This document shows, one piece after another, positions 43,990 to 56,616 of a stretch of 64,000 nt of DNA (positions are counted from its first letter, which is position 1; the number at the start of each line of letters is the position of its first letter). Made by a program: the position numbers and the translations under genes. Origin of the DNA: Amblyomma americanum. Its lineage: Eukaryota > Arthropoda > Arachnida > Ixodida > Ixodidae. The notes under the pieces are model-generated. The model had not been told where the DNA came from. It was given only the letters and a program-made list of their open reading frames with translations, and searched no databases. Where the stretch lies: contig NC_135507.1 of the NCBI RefSeq assembly GCF_052857255.1, positions 75,697,850 to 75,761,849 of the forward strand. The letters are read 5' to 3'.

Positions 43990-44440
43990 AAAAATTGGAG
44001 GGGACACTTGAGCCCCATCTTATGGGCATGACGCGATAGCGTCAAGGGGTTAATGCCCACTTATGCAGAATTGGTCGTTCTCTACTTTACATGCATAGAC
44101 CGTCTGGGAGTCCTCATACCGCTCCTGGCGCAGTGGTGCAGCAGTTAAGCGATGCGCCACTGCCCTACGATGGCAGGTGCTGCCGCTGGTGGGGCTTGTG
44201 AGACCCAGGTTGCTCTGGCTCTCACGACCAGTGATTACTTTAAACTGCCGCCCGCCACGGTGGTCAGTTTGCTCACAAGCCGGTGTGCACGTTGTGATTA
44301 CGACGCCAGGTCACGCGACCTAGGTGGCCCGGGCACCTGGGGTGCTTCACCAGGGATTTTACGCTCACGACGCCGACAACGACGACGCCAGATTTTCTGC
44401 AGAACGGAAGCCATAACGCTATTGAGTTAAAACATTCGCG
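43990..44440 (+). repeat. dispersed repeat R3, copy 2, uninterrupted
   Basis: Uninterrupted homologue of 22230-23015. It has the start ggaggggacacttgag, the tRNA-like phrase ggcgcagtggtgcagcag and the end cagattttctgcagaacgg. It serves as the empty-site reference for the SINE at 22617. Confidence 0.85.
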
Positions 44441-44469
44441 GTATCCATATCTTCACTAAGGCTCATATT

Positions 44470-45008
44470 GGAAAAAAGAAAAACCCACAGGACGGTTACG
44501 ACTATGCAACGCGAGATTCAGCGATAGCTGTTGGCATTTAGTCGCGTGACCACTGGTGTAGTGGTCACGTGATGCACCCTTGCACTGGCAGGCGGCTGTT
44601 TTGGAAAAAAAAAAACTCACAGGACGGTTACGACTATGCAACGCGAGACTCAGCGGTAGCTGTTTCAGCATTTAGTCGCGTGACCACTGGTGTAGTGGTC
44701 ACGTGATGCATCTTTGCACTGGCAGGCGGCTGTTTTGAAAAAAGAAAAACTCACAGGACGGTTACGACTATGCAACACGAGACTCAGCGATAGCTGTTTC
44801 AGCATTTAGTCGCGTGACCACTGGTGTAGTGGTCACGTGATGCATCTTTGCACTGGCAGGCGGCTGTTTTGAAAAAAAAAAAAACTCACAGGATGGTTAC
44901 GACTATGCAACACAAGATTCAGCGATAGCTGTTTCGGCATTTAGTCGCGTGACCACTGGTGTAGTGGTCACGTGATGCCCCCCTCCACTGGCAGGCGGCT
45001 GTTCCAAG
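44470..45008 (+). repeat. four tandem units U, 132-135 bp each
   Basis: Landmark cacaggacgg (cacaggatgg in the fourth) at 44486, 44618, 44752 and 44887. Every unit holds the stem gtgaccac-tggtgta-gtggtcac (first at 44546-44568) next to cacgtg, and starts with an A-rich run of variable length that accounts for the spacing differences. Confidence 0.93.
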
Positions 45009-45895
45009 CAGAGCCACCAGTACGCTTATGCGACCCAGGTTGACCGGTGCAACCAGTGGGTGCTAGGGCACGCCATGGGAGGGTGCCTAACAGCTATTGC
45101 TGTAAAGGTATCAGACGCTTAGTTTTATGCCTTTTTCTTCTCGGGCGCGGGGGGGGGGGGGGGGGGGAGGCCAGGAATAGGCATTTAAATATTGACGATA
45201 GGGCAATTTCATTAATCGATTTCCACTACGCTTCTAGGGAGATTGCTGCGGATTACGCGAACAGCGAAAAGTCCTCATTCATTGCACCTTCTTGTCTATA
45301 CGTTAAAAGCCACGCCGTTCAGCTTATGAAACGCTCCAGCCATTTTCGAGCTGGACTGTTTCCTTCACGTGTTTAGAGTGAACCGTTTGCCTGTGCCACC
45401 TCGACGGCGTTGTGTTCATCTTGTCTACATTTTCTACACATCTCGAAATGCTTTGGGCTAATATTTCTATTTTTCATCAAGCGGGGCTTCGATTCCCTGA
45501 AGTGTCCATCCGTACGGCTGCCGGTTCTCCATACTTTGCTACCTGGCCGAGGCCTTAGGAGTACAGGGGGACCCGTTAAAATATGTGCTGTGAAGGTACT
45601 TTCCAGGCATCTGGTTATGAAGCATAAAGATAAATAACAAAAACATGCGAAAACGTTCATTACATTGGAGGACGAGACTTTTTGAAGAGAACATTCGGCA
45701 GAAATAACTTTTAAGCATGCGTGAGTTACGGCATTAACGTGAACCACCAGCGGCAAAAAAAAACCAAAGAGACAGTGGAGAAGAGAGGAGACGAAATTAA
45801 AATTAACAATAGCCTTTCAAAGGAGGCATGGGGTTGAAAGGAGAGAGGGAGGAGGGAGAAAGAAAGGTTAAGAAGTAAAAAAAAAAGGATGCCGC
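45009..45895. other. no gene recognised
   Basis: G run at 45149-45167. Overlapping frames at 45.37-45.76 kb on both strands have no match. Confidence 0.4.
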
Positions 45896-46150
45896 AAACC
45901 GACTGCGGCGGCTGCGTTTTTATAGAGGAAAAACGCTAAGGCGCCCGTTTGCTGTGCGATGTCAGTGCACGTTAAAGATCCCCAGGTGGTAGAAATTATT
46001 CCGGAGCCCTTCACTACGGCCACCTCTTTCTTCATTTCTTCTTTCACTCCCTCCTTTATCCCTTCCCTTACGGCGCGGTTCAGGTCTCCGCCGATATATG
46101 AGACATACTGAGCCATTTCCTTTCCACACAAAAACCAATTATTATTATTA
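45896..46150 (+). mobile_element. SINE family I, 5'-truncated
   Basis: Starts just after box B (ccgactgcggcggctgcg), then central domain, CT-rich tail and a short (att)n end. Preceded by an A-rich and GA-rich stretch. Confidence 0.85.
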
Positions 46151-46204
46151 TCGTCTTGAAGACCTTGAAGTAACGATCGTTACTTGTTTGGTTTACTAAA
46201 ATTT

Positions 46205-46465
46205 ATGAATATGACGTCATAATCACGTGGTTTCGCTTCTGTCCAACCGCATTGGATTTTGACGTCGTCATTGGCACTCGAATTTGGCCGGCACCCGCCA
46301 TGGACGCCAACGTGACGTCATAGTCACGTGACAGCCTAAACCGGCCGCCATCTTGGATTAATTAATGGCGTAATCAATTATTTACCATCATTGGCCAAAA
46401 TCATGGATTTGTAAGTGACGTCACAAATCAATCACTAATTGTATATATCAGTGACGTCAGCATTC
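46205..46465. promoter_or_regulatory. cluster of four TGACGTCA and two CACGTG palindromes
   Basis: Exact TGACGTCA (CRE/ATF-type sites) at 46212, 46313, 46416 and 46452, and CACGTG (E-box) at 46224 and 46325, each a few bases after a TGACGTCA. The paired spacing and the recurring gccgccatctt phrase suggest a diverged internal duplication. Whether it regulates anything is unknown; it may just be part of a transposon. Confidence 0.5.
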
Positions 46466-47111
46466 AATCACCAATTGGGTTGCTTATGTCGATTTAATAA
46501 GGGGGCCGCCATCTTGAATCCTAGGACTTTGAAAATTTCACGCCGAAGGGACGTGGTAGCAGACCCCAAGAAATCGAGAAAAGTGATAAGAGAAGAGGGG
46601 TTTGAAGGACGGTTTGAAGCTCCTCCAAGAGACGGCCATAGAACCCCAAGATATGGAGGGTGATCAGCGCAGTCAGCGGCAGGGTGGATAGAAAGAGAGG
46701 CGGCAGAGAAAGGGTCTTGCTCGTTGCCGCATTTTACTTGAAAAACTTGAATCGCCTTGCCGATGAAACGGTTAAGGAACGTGCACACAGACATTTACGA
46801 GGAGGTAGTGTCGGAGAGAAAAAAATTGGGGACAGAAAGCCGAAAAGGCGACCAGCAGCAGCTGCGCGGCCCGGTGGCGACAAGATGCGGACAAGAATGG
46901 CAGCAACAAAACATGCAGGCACATGACAGGACAAAACAAAATGAAAAACATCATAACTTCGTAATCAATGGACAATCCAAATAAAAACGTGGTGGCAAGA
47001 GTTTTTTTTCTCGCTGCCTACCCCCTCTCCTTTTTTGTAGTAGTGGTTCACGGTAATGCTGTGCATCACGTGCGATGAACAGCCTCCTGAATGTTGTACT
47101 GTATTTGAAGA

Positions 47112-47467
<356 letters not shown>

Positions 47468-47500
47468 TTATTCTGCGGAGCCAACGCAACCTACGTTCGT

Positions 47501-47535
<35 letters not shown>

Positions 47536-47796
47536 TCTACAGATGTGTTGCACTAGAATAAGCCGTGGAAATCATTTCAGGGTCCCTTTAAACCCTCATA
47601 AACCAAACCAATCAGCAGCTTGGCGAGGTTATCGGTTCTGGCAGTCTTGATGCCTAGTGTAGCACAAGAGGGTTCTCGCACGGCTGCCGCCCTCACCGTT
47701 CTATCATATATGTTCCACGTGACACTGGTGAACTCTCTCAAGGTGAGGTAACAAGCAAAACATAAATGCCCCCGAAAGCAGAGACTGGAAAGCCTC

Positions 47797-47950
47797 CGCC
47801 GTAGCTCAGTTGGCAGAGCCCCGCGGGTGATATACAGAGCATGCGGGTTCAGATCCCACTGGCCGCATATGGTTGTTTTTTCTTTTACTTTCTGATCACT
47901 TATTTTCCAGGCATTAAGTGGTTGCGCTAGTAATTTCAAATGCATCCAGA
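47797..47950 (+). mobile_element. tRNA-like SINE, third type
   Basis: Box A-like tagctcagttggcagagc and box B-like gggttcagatccc with a 36-bp spacing, followed by a T-rich body catatggttgttttttc. A weaker relative seems to lie at 55690-55810 (tgaatcccacc ... cacatggttatcc). Not a functional tRNA: the acceptor stem is not paired. Confidence 0.55.
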
Positions 47951-48087
47951 CCGCAACTTTTTTTAAATTAAAAAAGATTAACTTCTGCTACCTTTCTGCA
48001 TGTCTTCGCTGTATTTATTCATAGTACTTGCTCATTCATACATTTCTGCGGGCACGCCCAATTGCAGTCGTCCACACAAGTATTCGG

Positions 48088-48088
<1 letters not shown>

Positions 48089-48181
<93 letters not shown>
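48089..48181. repeat. (TA)n microsatellite
   Basis: About 93 bp of uninterrupted TA, immediately before a family-II SINE. Confidence 0.97.
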
Positions 48182-48185
<4 letters not shown>

Positions 48186-48207
48186 TCTTTATATACATTA
48201 TAGATGG

Positions 48208-48456
48208 ACCCGCCGCGGTGACTCAGTAGTTCCGGCGCTCGGTTGCGGACCCGAAAGACGCGGGCTCGATCCCGGCGGCGGTGGCGGAATTTCTATGAAG
48301 GCGGAATTCTAGAGGCCCGTGTCCTGTGCGATGTCAGTGCACGTTAAAAAATCCCAGAGGTCGAAATTTCCGGAGCCCTTCACAACGCCGTCCCTCATAG
48401 CCTGAGTCGCTCTGGGACTTTAAACCCTCGTAAACCATACCAAACCAAACATTGTA
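48208..48456 (+). mobile_element. SINE family II, copy 3, with near-complete head
   Basis: Box A ccgcggtgactcagtag, box B gggctcgatcccg, central domain, family-II tail ctgagtcgctctgggacttt and end cataccaaaccaaac. The only family-II copy here in plus orientation with a full head. Confidence 0.88.
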
Positions 48457-48559
48457 GACGGACCGTATAATTATCTGCGTGATATTTACACGTGTATATC
48501 TATATATAATATACATTATAATGTTTATGCTTGTGTGTAATACATAGGGACCGCATCGG

Positions 48560-49010
48560 ACACTAGACTGGGCCCCGTAACCGCCCAAGGCGCAGAGCGA
48601 GTCGCTGGGACACCGAGCTTCGCGCGCTATAAACAGAGTGTGCCGCATTAACGGTGCTCGCCGAACGCGCAGAGCCCAACGCAGGACGCCCACCGCCAGG
48701 GAGTAGGAGCAGCAACAGCACAAGCAGCAGACTGGCCTGCAAAGCGAGGCATGCAGCGCGCCAACCGGCGGCATCGGCGGCGACAGAGTCGAAGCAGCAG
48801 CGACGGCAAAACCCAGGCCAGGCCGAGCGCGTTCGTCGTGCTCGACCTTTCATTCGGTTCCTCTGGCACCCCCTCCCCATTTCCCCCCAACCCCGGTGGC
48901 CCGCTTCTCCCCACCCGCCTTTGGTACTCCTCATCGGTCGTTCTCTCGATTCGGCGATCGATCTCCGAGGCGGCGGCGGCGGCGTCGATAACTGAGCCTC
49001 TTCCCAAGCA
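48560..49010. promoter_or_regulatory. CpG-rich segment, possible promoter or first exon
   Basis: High density of CpG with cgg and cag runs, contrasting with AT-rich sequence on both sides. Overlapping open frames on both strands (up to about 200 codons) lack any family match. It could be the 5' end of the SLC4A11-like gene 10 kb downstream on the minus strand or of another gene. I found no splice donor or start context that decides it. Confidence 0.3.
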
Positions 49011-50329
49011 TTGATCCTTTTGCGGACGCCTTCCCGAGCCCAAGAAGGGAAAAGAGGCGGGGGAAATGGGGAGGAGAGAGATCTCTTTGCGGACGCTCCG
49101 GCCGTGGGAAAGACTAGGGAAAATGGGGAGAGGTCTCTTCGGAGGGTGCCGTGGAAAGAGGGAAACGCTAGGGACAAAGGGAGATATCCCTTTTCTCAAA
49201 CCCGTATCAGAGGGAAATTACAAGGGAAAGAGGTAGGACAGACCCCTTTGCGCACGCCCTAAGGCTGACAGGAAGAAAAGGGAGCCAGAGTGGGGAGGTC
49301 TGCGCTCCAATTGTTCGCTTTGTACATTTACTCGTGGGCCCTCCTCAGCGGCTGTTGCTGCTGCTGGAGATCCCATCGTGTCTGTTCTTCGGTGGGCTTG
49401 GGACCGATGGAGAGATTGCTCAATTTTTTCTTTCCTCCATTCGCTTGAGGCGTCCGGACGCGGAATACATGACAGGTGCTGCGTTGGAGTGGTTGCCCCA
49501 GCCATCCGCATCTCGATGCGAGGATTAGTTTGTGGACCACCACCGAGAACAGCGCCAAAAGGAACAGACAACACACAAGGGATCGAATACTTGTTCTTTT
49601 TCTTATTTTCTCGCGAAAAGGCTTTATGCGCACTACAATGGAAGCTATGGTGAACTATGTGGAGTGTATCAGTACGGGGACAAGAGTGCCAATACGACCG
49701 GTGAAGAAGCGCAGCTCCGCTTTCTAGGTGGGAGACATGGGCTCGCTTTGTGCAAGACGGTAGGGTTTCGCGACCCGTAAAAATGGCGCCCGGTTAGAAA
49801 AAAAGGCCTACAATGTTTTCCCCAATGTAACAGTTTCACTCTGTCTGTGTTTTTTTTTGTCCCTTGTTACGTAACTACATAAACGCACTAAGGAAGCCAA
49901 GCATGCTCACTTTGTATCCTATAACTGCACAGAGGGTTGAATATCACGCGCCTAAGGTGGCTTCATTCTCTTGCAGTATTAAGAAAAGAGTCATATTTTG
50001 CATATAGCTGATTTAAGTTATAGATAGATATAATAGAATTATTGGCAACTTCAGTTTTGCTATAAAAATGAGGCAATAGGTTACGTAAAAGTAATCTATC
50101 TGGACGTCGGTATCACAGTTGACCCGTAAAATACAAGTCAGCTTTTACTTTGACAAATATGAATTTTTACTTTCCCTCTTAAACGCTTACAGAAATTTAA
50201 CTAGATGCACATTTGAAGTTCAATAATTATATTGCATAATAATGAAAAAATTGCTGTTGGCATTCGGGAAATAATTAGCACAAGGAGCTACTTTTCACAA
50301 CATGTCCTTACATCATTGTAGTACTCTTT
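49011..50329. other. degenerate GA-rich repeats, then AT-rich sequence
   Basis: 49020-49300 has about three degenerate repeats around ctctttgcggacgc and gggaaaatgggga. 49.3-49.8 kb has moderate GC and no gene recognised. From 49.8 kb composition turns AT-rich. Confidence 0.4.
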
Positions 50330-51040
50330 TATTCATAACCACGTGAAGTGTTGCATATCATCATGAGGTAACACGTACGTTCAACAGCTAGAATGCGTTA
50401 GACGCCTCCAAAACTAAGCAGTTAGGATTATCATTTTCACCTCATACAAAGGACCTTCTCTTGTTATTTATCAACACCTTAACATCTTGCCGTTATTATC
50501 TGTACTAAAAGCAAGATTAGGTTTGCTCATGCATCGATCACGCCACGAAATCATAAGCATCAGCACCTTCACGACATCTCAGCTCCAAAACAGCAATGTC
50601 GGGAGATTTGCAGCATATAGTAATCTACTTTTACCAAAAATCAACACAAATTACTGCAAACATGCCGTATTGTTTTCTCAGTGTCATTTTGTAATACACT
50701 CCCCCTATTCATTAAATCATTTGGATCAGAGTATTTGGCGTAAACAGCGCCTGAAATTGCATTTACTACAAATTTGACTTCGGCTGAAAAACTACTAATT
50801 TTAACTTTTAGTGTTGTTTCAATTTGCCTGCTGTTATATTTATACATCTTGTGATTATCATGGTATTTTAATTTGTGTGTGGGAAAATTTTGATTTGCAC
50901 TAAAGACATCACCTTACTCACCTTTTAACGCGAGGTCCCTCTGAGAGTTCTACCTTGGGACCTTTTTCCGTACTACCTTTTTATGTACGCTTGAAAAGGA
51001 AGTATCTTTAATAAACTAAAACTGAGACTAAACTGAAAAG
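50330..51040 (+). mobile_element. CR1-like LINE C-terminus and 3' UTR
   Basis: Plus-strand translation LNILPLLSVLKARLGLLMHR ... NLLLPKINTNYCKHAVLFSQ ... RLKLHLLQI matches the C-terminal end of CR1/L2-type LINE proteins, one long frame with few breaks. It is followed by a 3' UTR with tcccttgggacc-like text and AATAAAC near 51009. Confidence 0.78.
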
Positions 51041-51794
51041 CACTTAGTAGCCTAAAGTAAGGGCTACAAGTCAATGAATTGAAACGCATGCATACACTAA
51101 CCAGAAGCAGCAACACATCAAAGCGAAAACGTCCATAACATGTGAAGACAGTTTCTAGCACAATAAATTACAAAAGGCAAGAAAAAAAAGAGAGATGGAA
51201 AAATCACGTATGCTCCAAAAGTACATTATAGCTCTTTTTGTTGAGTTGAACAAAAAGGAAGATTAATCTTTTACATAAACTACACCGGGGTAACAGTTTA
51301 AAAGATAGGGAATATACTAGTGAACTGCGTCCCATTCCCTGTTCTTATTCGAGGTTTCATAAAATATGTTACTGGGGCTTTAATGCAGCTCTCTATTGAT
51401 AAATGCATTTAGAAATTCTGGACATCTACATCTGAATTCACAGCATAAAAATTATGCTGGTTATACAATAGTGTCATGTTTAATATTTGGCTTTATCTAA
51501 AGTAAGCGGAAACAGAATCGTATCTCGACAGTTGGTAAATAAAAGCGATAATTTTTGCAAGCGATAAATCCTTTATATTTTTGTTTTCAAACCCGTACAC
51601 CATCTCAACAAACAGTACAGCCCACTTAATTGAACAGTTGTGAATTATAGGTGCTTCTGCAGTGTATCGGTAGCAGCAGGTGAACTTTATTTAAAATACT
51701 AATGCAGCGGGCAGCTTTGCCCGTTGCGAATTGCACATGGTGGGACCAACAAAGAATTTGCGGAACGAAGCATATATTTAGGTTTATTATTTAC
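51041..51794. other. AT-rich sequence, probably LINE or other repeat debris
   Basis: No frames or families recognised. Confidence 0.35.
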
Positions 51795-52815
51795 GCTTAT
51801 TATTATTATATATTTAGGTTTATTAACCTTTTACTTGAGCTGGTTGGTGTAAAGATATGTCGACGATTATAAAGACATTCGTTTGTTGCTGATACTAGAG
51901 ATGGTAAGTTAGAGGAGAAAAATGTATGCATTCGTATCAACAGCGTGAGGTACGATATCTGAACTACCCTAAACAGCAATGATGTCATCATTATAGATAA
52001 CAAATAACAAAGGAAGTTTGAAGAAACTTGATCACGACATTTCAGAAACGCGAAATCTGAGAGAGCATTACTTATGACAAACCGCGAAAGATTCAACAAG
52101 TAAATGAGTAATAACTGAAATGTAACGCCATTTATTTCGTCATATAGGTATTCTTGATGAGTACGTCATGTTTAATCGAATCTAAAGCGTTGTTAAAATC
52201 TAGGAAATTTTGTATAGTTGACAGCTGCATCTCTACACATTTTTTGAGCTTGCTTATCTCTCAAACAAAACAAGGTAGATTTAATTTATTTATCGTCTTG
52301 AAAACTATATTGTTTCGCATAAAGTAGCGCGTATTAAGCTCACCGATTAGTTATTCTGAGAATACGGAGTTCTTCAACAGTTTTGGAGGAAGGCGCCAGC
52401 AAAGATATTCGGCGGTATATTACCGAATGATGTTTTAGTGCTTTAACGGCACACCCTTTGTGTAGTGCTAAAAATTTGGCAATTTTTATTTCCTTTGGAA
52501 AGATTCCTGTACTTAATACCAGATTAGTTAGGTGTTGTTGCATTTCTGATGTATTAGCAGCAGTAGCAGCTTTGATTGGCGCCGAACAAGTGCCATCGAA
52601 ACCCGACGAACTGTTATTTTTAGGCCATCGATAAGGTGAACGAATTCGATTACTGCAGGCGGGTAAAAAAAACATAAAGTTATGTACCTTACATTAACTC
52701 TATTTCTGCAAGTCTTATGAGCCATGAGCTGTAAGAGAGTCAAACGTAAAAAAAGTTTTTATTGAACTCATTACAGAGATCTCTACCACTTAAAACTTGG
52801 TTATCTATCTTTAGA
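51795..52815 (-). pseudogene. decayed CR1-like LINE reverse transcriptase
   Basis: Read on minus in order: a NEFNKNFF-like segment near 52800; SGFDG, IKAATAANTSEMQQHLTNLV, LSTGIFPKEIKIAKFLALHK and RRISLLAPSSK (52340-52620); motif A-like FLDFNNALDSIKHDVLI (about 52160-52210); and FFSSNLPSLVSATNECL after the position of the YADD box (about 51860-51910). Several frameshifts and stops; the catalytic YADD region is out of frame with the next block. Confidence 0.85.
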
Positions 52816-55689
52816 TCAAGGGCTACAATTATGAGATTTTTTTAGCTGTTTTAAACCAGGCAAGTGCTTTGACGATCATAATAAATGCCAAAATTCGGTT
52901 GCTGCGATAGTGGATAGCGTGCATTTTGTTATATCGCTATCCAATTTACTTCAAACTTTTTATGCTCCTCGAATACTAATTATTTCTATAGAGTAAAAAT
53001 TTATGCGGGAGAGCATTTCGGGCTTTGGCTCTTAATACTAATTCGCGTGTAATCTAAGGCTGCCCAGTCATTCTGCTCTTCTTTATTGTTACTGCGGGGA
53101 AGGCGATTTAATGATTCAATGATTGATTTTTGTCAGAAACGTTTCATATATATCGTTAGCGGTGTGTGTCTTAATGTACGCAGACCACTTCCGGACCTCT
53201 TTTATGGAAAAAAAAGTATTTAACAGCAGATAAAAACAGGAAATTCGTTGCTTGTTTCAAGAAAGGCGTCAGTTTATTCTTATCAAAATGCCAAAACTGA
53301 AGAAAAAATTATTTTATATTTATTTTTAAAAATGTACTAAATATAGATCTGCTGTTACCAGTCACAACTTTAATTTCGTTCATCGCAAGTGAAATTACTT
53401 TTGCTGCTATACAGACAAAGAAATGAGCTGTGAAATGAACCACAATAATTAAGATGCCGCCAATTGTCATTGTGTACTAGCGAAATGGTCAATAAAGAAG
53501 TTTTCGTATAGGCAATTTTTCAGAAAACACGCAGCAATAATAAAACAAATTGCACGATTTAAGGTAACATGGTTCATTGCATAGCTAGATATATAAGAAG
53601 TAAGCGTACAAAACTTCAATAAAACTCTTGTATATGAGTAAAGATAAGATCTTTCGCGTAAGAAGGAATGGCAAAAATGTCAGTTTCCGGAAAAACGAGA
53701 AACAAGATTAGGAGTAAACACAACTGCAAGAAAACAATCTCCACGACGGTGAAAATCCACCGTATTTGTATCTCAGCTCCTTGCTTTTCATTGATTTTGC
53801 TGGTGTGGCAGCTCGGTTTTTTTCTTCGGCATTTTGCAACATCAGTCGATCGAATGGAAGATTTCTCTATACGCTTTTTGTCGCCTGCCAAACAAACTTT
53901 GTGTGTGCGGACCAGGTTTGATTCCATTCTCCTTCGTAGCGTTAATCGTACCTCTGTTACGATTGTTAAAATTACACATGCCATCATACAAACCGAACTG
54001 CAGTGTTTGTATTCTGACATAGCCATTGAATGTGTTCCAAATATTTTGTACGTGTTGCTTTTGTAACTGTTTTTGTTGTTAAATGCGGAAAAAAAAATAG
54101 GCGTTGATAGTAAGGAACAGTTGTTGCAAGTGTAAACTGAAAAAAGAACAAGAAAAATATCTAATAATGTAACTGTAGATATGTACGGTATTCGTTTGGC
54201 CTGAAAAAATTTAGTTTTGGTTTCGAGAGATGCGCAAGGGGCTCATGCCTTAAGACGTTCGTGTCTGTTACCGCGGCCACTAGATGTAGGAACTGTTAAC
54301 CCTTTTAATCATCCCTGTGATAAAGTGGATCATGAGCTCATCTTTATACCGCGGGGAACTCGATCTACACGCTCCAAGCATTTTTAGAAAGTTAGGATTA
54401 TTGTCCTGTGTGGCTGATTCCTTTATTAAATCGAATTAAACGCCCCGACTCCCACCTTTTCTTTTTTTGTAACTCGGCGCCGAAAGTAGGAGTCAGCCAA
54501 CGCGTCGAGTGGATTTCAGCCAGTCCCGTGGCGGCTTGCCGCTCTGCCGTCGGCGGAGTGATACATTAAGCCAAGAGTCCATGCGTATTTTTATATCCGT
54601 GGGCCTAATTTGCGGCATTGTTGTCTGTGACCGAAACTATTTATTCGCGAAAACCTTAAGAGCAAAATAAAAGCGAAATCGACACCACGAGTTGGTTGAC
54701 TACTACTTTCGTAGGTGGGTTAAAAAAAAAAAAGGTGGGAGCCGGGACATTTAACACGATTTAATAGGTAAATCGCCGCACAGCAGAATAATTCGAAGTT
54801 TCTAAGAATGCTCGGAGCGTGTATATCGAGTTCCCCGCGGTAAAAATACGGGTTAAGATTTCTCTTTAGTGCAGCAGTTTCTGTGCAGAATTATTGCATT
54901 ATATTAGTTCAGGAATACCGTAAAATTCTCGAGAATTTGGTGCTGGCCCGTAAATTACGCCAAACAGGACTTCCTCTGTTGGAACGAAAATCTATGAGTA
55001 CGAATAGGGCTGGGGTGGGAAGCGCAGGTCAGCAATGCTCCTTCGCCCTCACCAACCGTCCTTTCAGTACCATCACTAAGGAATTGAACGGCACAGGCAA
55101 AACTGCCTAGCTATCAAAACAGAAAATAAGGCCTTGCTTCAGAAAAATTCCGTGGGAGATGGGTAGCAGCTATTAATGACCTAAATTAAAGCAAAAGACG
55201 CCGCTTCAGGTGCTTTAAGTAATTTCTTTTTAGCTTCCGAATGCGATCCAACCTGTGGAATTTGAGTTGAACAGTGGCGGTAGGTAACCTGAAATTAATT
55301 ATAGAGACTAAATTATGCTTGGCTTCATCCCCAATATATCCCCCTTCGTCCATGCCACAAGAGAAATATATGGCTTCGATACCACTGCCGTTTATTAGAC
55401 AGGCCATCGTCACTGATGTTCCAAATATGGTAATGTTACACACATTATTCTTATTTATTGTCAGTTTGTTATCTTTTAAATTTTTTGTTTTTCACAGCGC
55501 TTCTGTGCTATTCAGATTGTGCAAAAAACAGTCGAAACCTTGGATGCCTGGCGTCAGGCTTTGGAGGGCCTTTCTTGCGTGTTAATATGCCTCTAAGATC
55601 ACATATGGAAACAAATTTTCTCAGGAATTGTTTTCTATACAGGATAGATTAGAAGAAAGTTGAAGGAAAGACAACCATATGCCGTCAGC
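52816..55689. other. AT-rich sequence, probable further LINE debris
   Basis: Frames of 132 and 136 codons overlap on opposite strands at 53616-54066, neither with a known match; the minus frame could be an upstream part of the same LINE but I see no endonuclease motif. At 54340-54840 two partial inverted matches (ctcgatctacacgctcc / gagcgtgtatatcgag; taccgcgggga / tccccgcggta) suggest a transposon with inverted ends. Confidence 0.4.
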
Positions 55690-55865
55690 TGGATCGGAAG
55701 CCACGACATCGGGACGCGACATGCGGAGGTCGTTGCTTTGAATCCCACCTGCGTCACATGGTTATCCTTTCTTCTACTACTGACTTATCTTGCGTCTAAA
55801 AGAATTCCTCAGTAAATTTTATCTTAATAGAATAGTTAAATAACGTAACATTCCCCTATGTATTT

Positions 55866-56034
55866 CCGGCGGTTGAATTTCGATCTAGGCGATATTCTAG
55901 AGGCCCGTGTACTGTGAGATGCCAGTGCACGTTAAAGAACCCCAGGTTGTCGAAATTTCCGGAGCCCTTCACTACGGCGTCCCTCATAGCCTGAGTCACT
56001 TTGGGATGTTAGATTCTCATAAACAAAACCAATC
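55866..56034 (+). mobile_element. SINE family II fragment
   Basis: Central domain and tail only (ctagaggcccgtgtactg, cgttaaagaaccccagg, gcctgagtcactttggga). Head missing. Confidence 0.82.
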
Positions 56035-56616
56035 CTATGTATTCTGTGGCCTCAAAGACAACCGGAGGTGTCTAAAGATATCACAACGAGCCCCTCAACT
56101 CCCTTTAAATCAATATATGTAGTTTAACGTGTGCACTCTCTTCACAAAGAGTCTTCCCAACGAAAGTGAAAGCGACGAGCACGAAAAGAAGCGAAGTTTG
56201 TTTTTCGTAACTGGTTCATCCAATTAGTTGATGGACTTTTCCAAAGCGTTTCTTCGTTTCAACAACTTTAGACGCACCGTTTTATTATGTGTGTCAAAGA
56301 GAGAAAGGCTCCATGCATGGCGCACGTGCAGTACTGCCACTTCCCGTGAATGAACGCTGTTCAAACATTGCTGCTCTTCAATTTAGCCGCCACGTATGAT
56401 ATGAGTTGACAGCAGTTGCAAACGTCTCTAAACCTGCCGCTAAGAAGCCTCTCTGAATTCACCAATAACGTCCACCGATGGCGTAGCTTTCATCCTCCAC
56501 TCTTACTTAGCCAGTGTCAGTAAAATTAGAAATGGATTCATAAAACGGCGCAAAAGAGAAGAGATACAAATAAGGCGCATGGAAGCGACGGAACCGGTGT
56601 TGGTTCCATAGATTTT
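56035..56616. other. no gene recognised
   Basis: Anonymous sequence between a SINE fragment and the second copy of element M1. Confidence 0.4.

Noticed and set aside
46468..46794. 108-codon minus-strand frame beside the CRE cluster
   Set aside because: Contains a KMAAPLL-like phrase that is just the reverse of a gccgccatctt repeat word; no other support.
48563..49199. 204- and 183-codon minus-strand frames
   Set aside because: They fall in CpG- and GA-rich sequence and in degenerate repeats; both strands and several frames are open, as expected from composition.
53616..54066. 136-codon minus and 132-codon plus frames
   Set aside because: Overlapping frames in AT-rich sequence with no recognisable motif; treated as possible LINE debris only.
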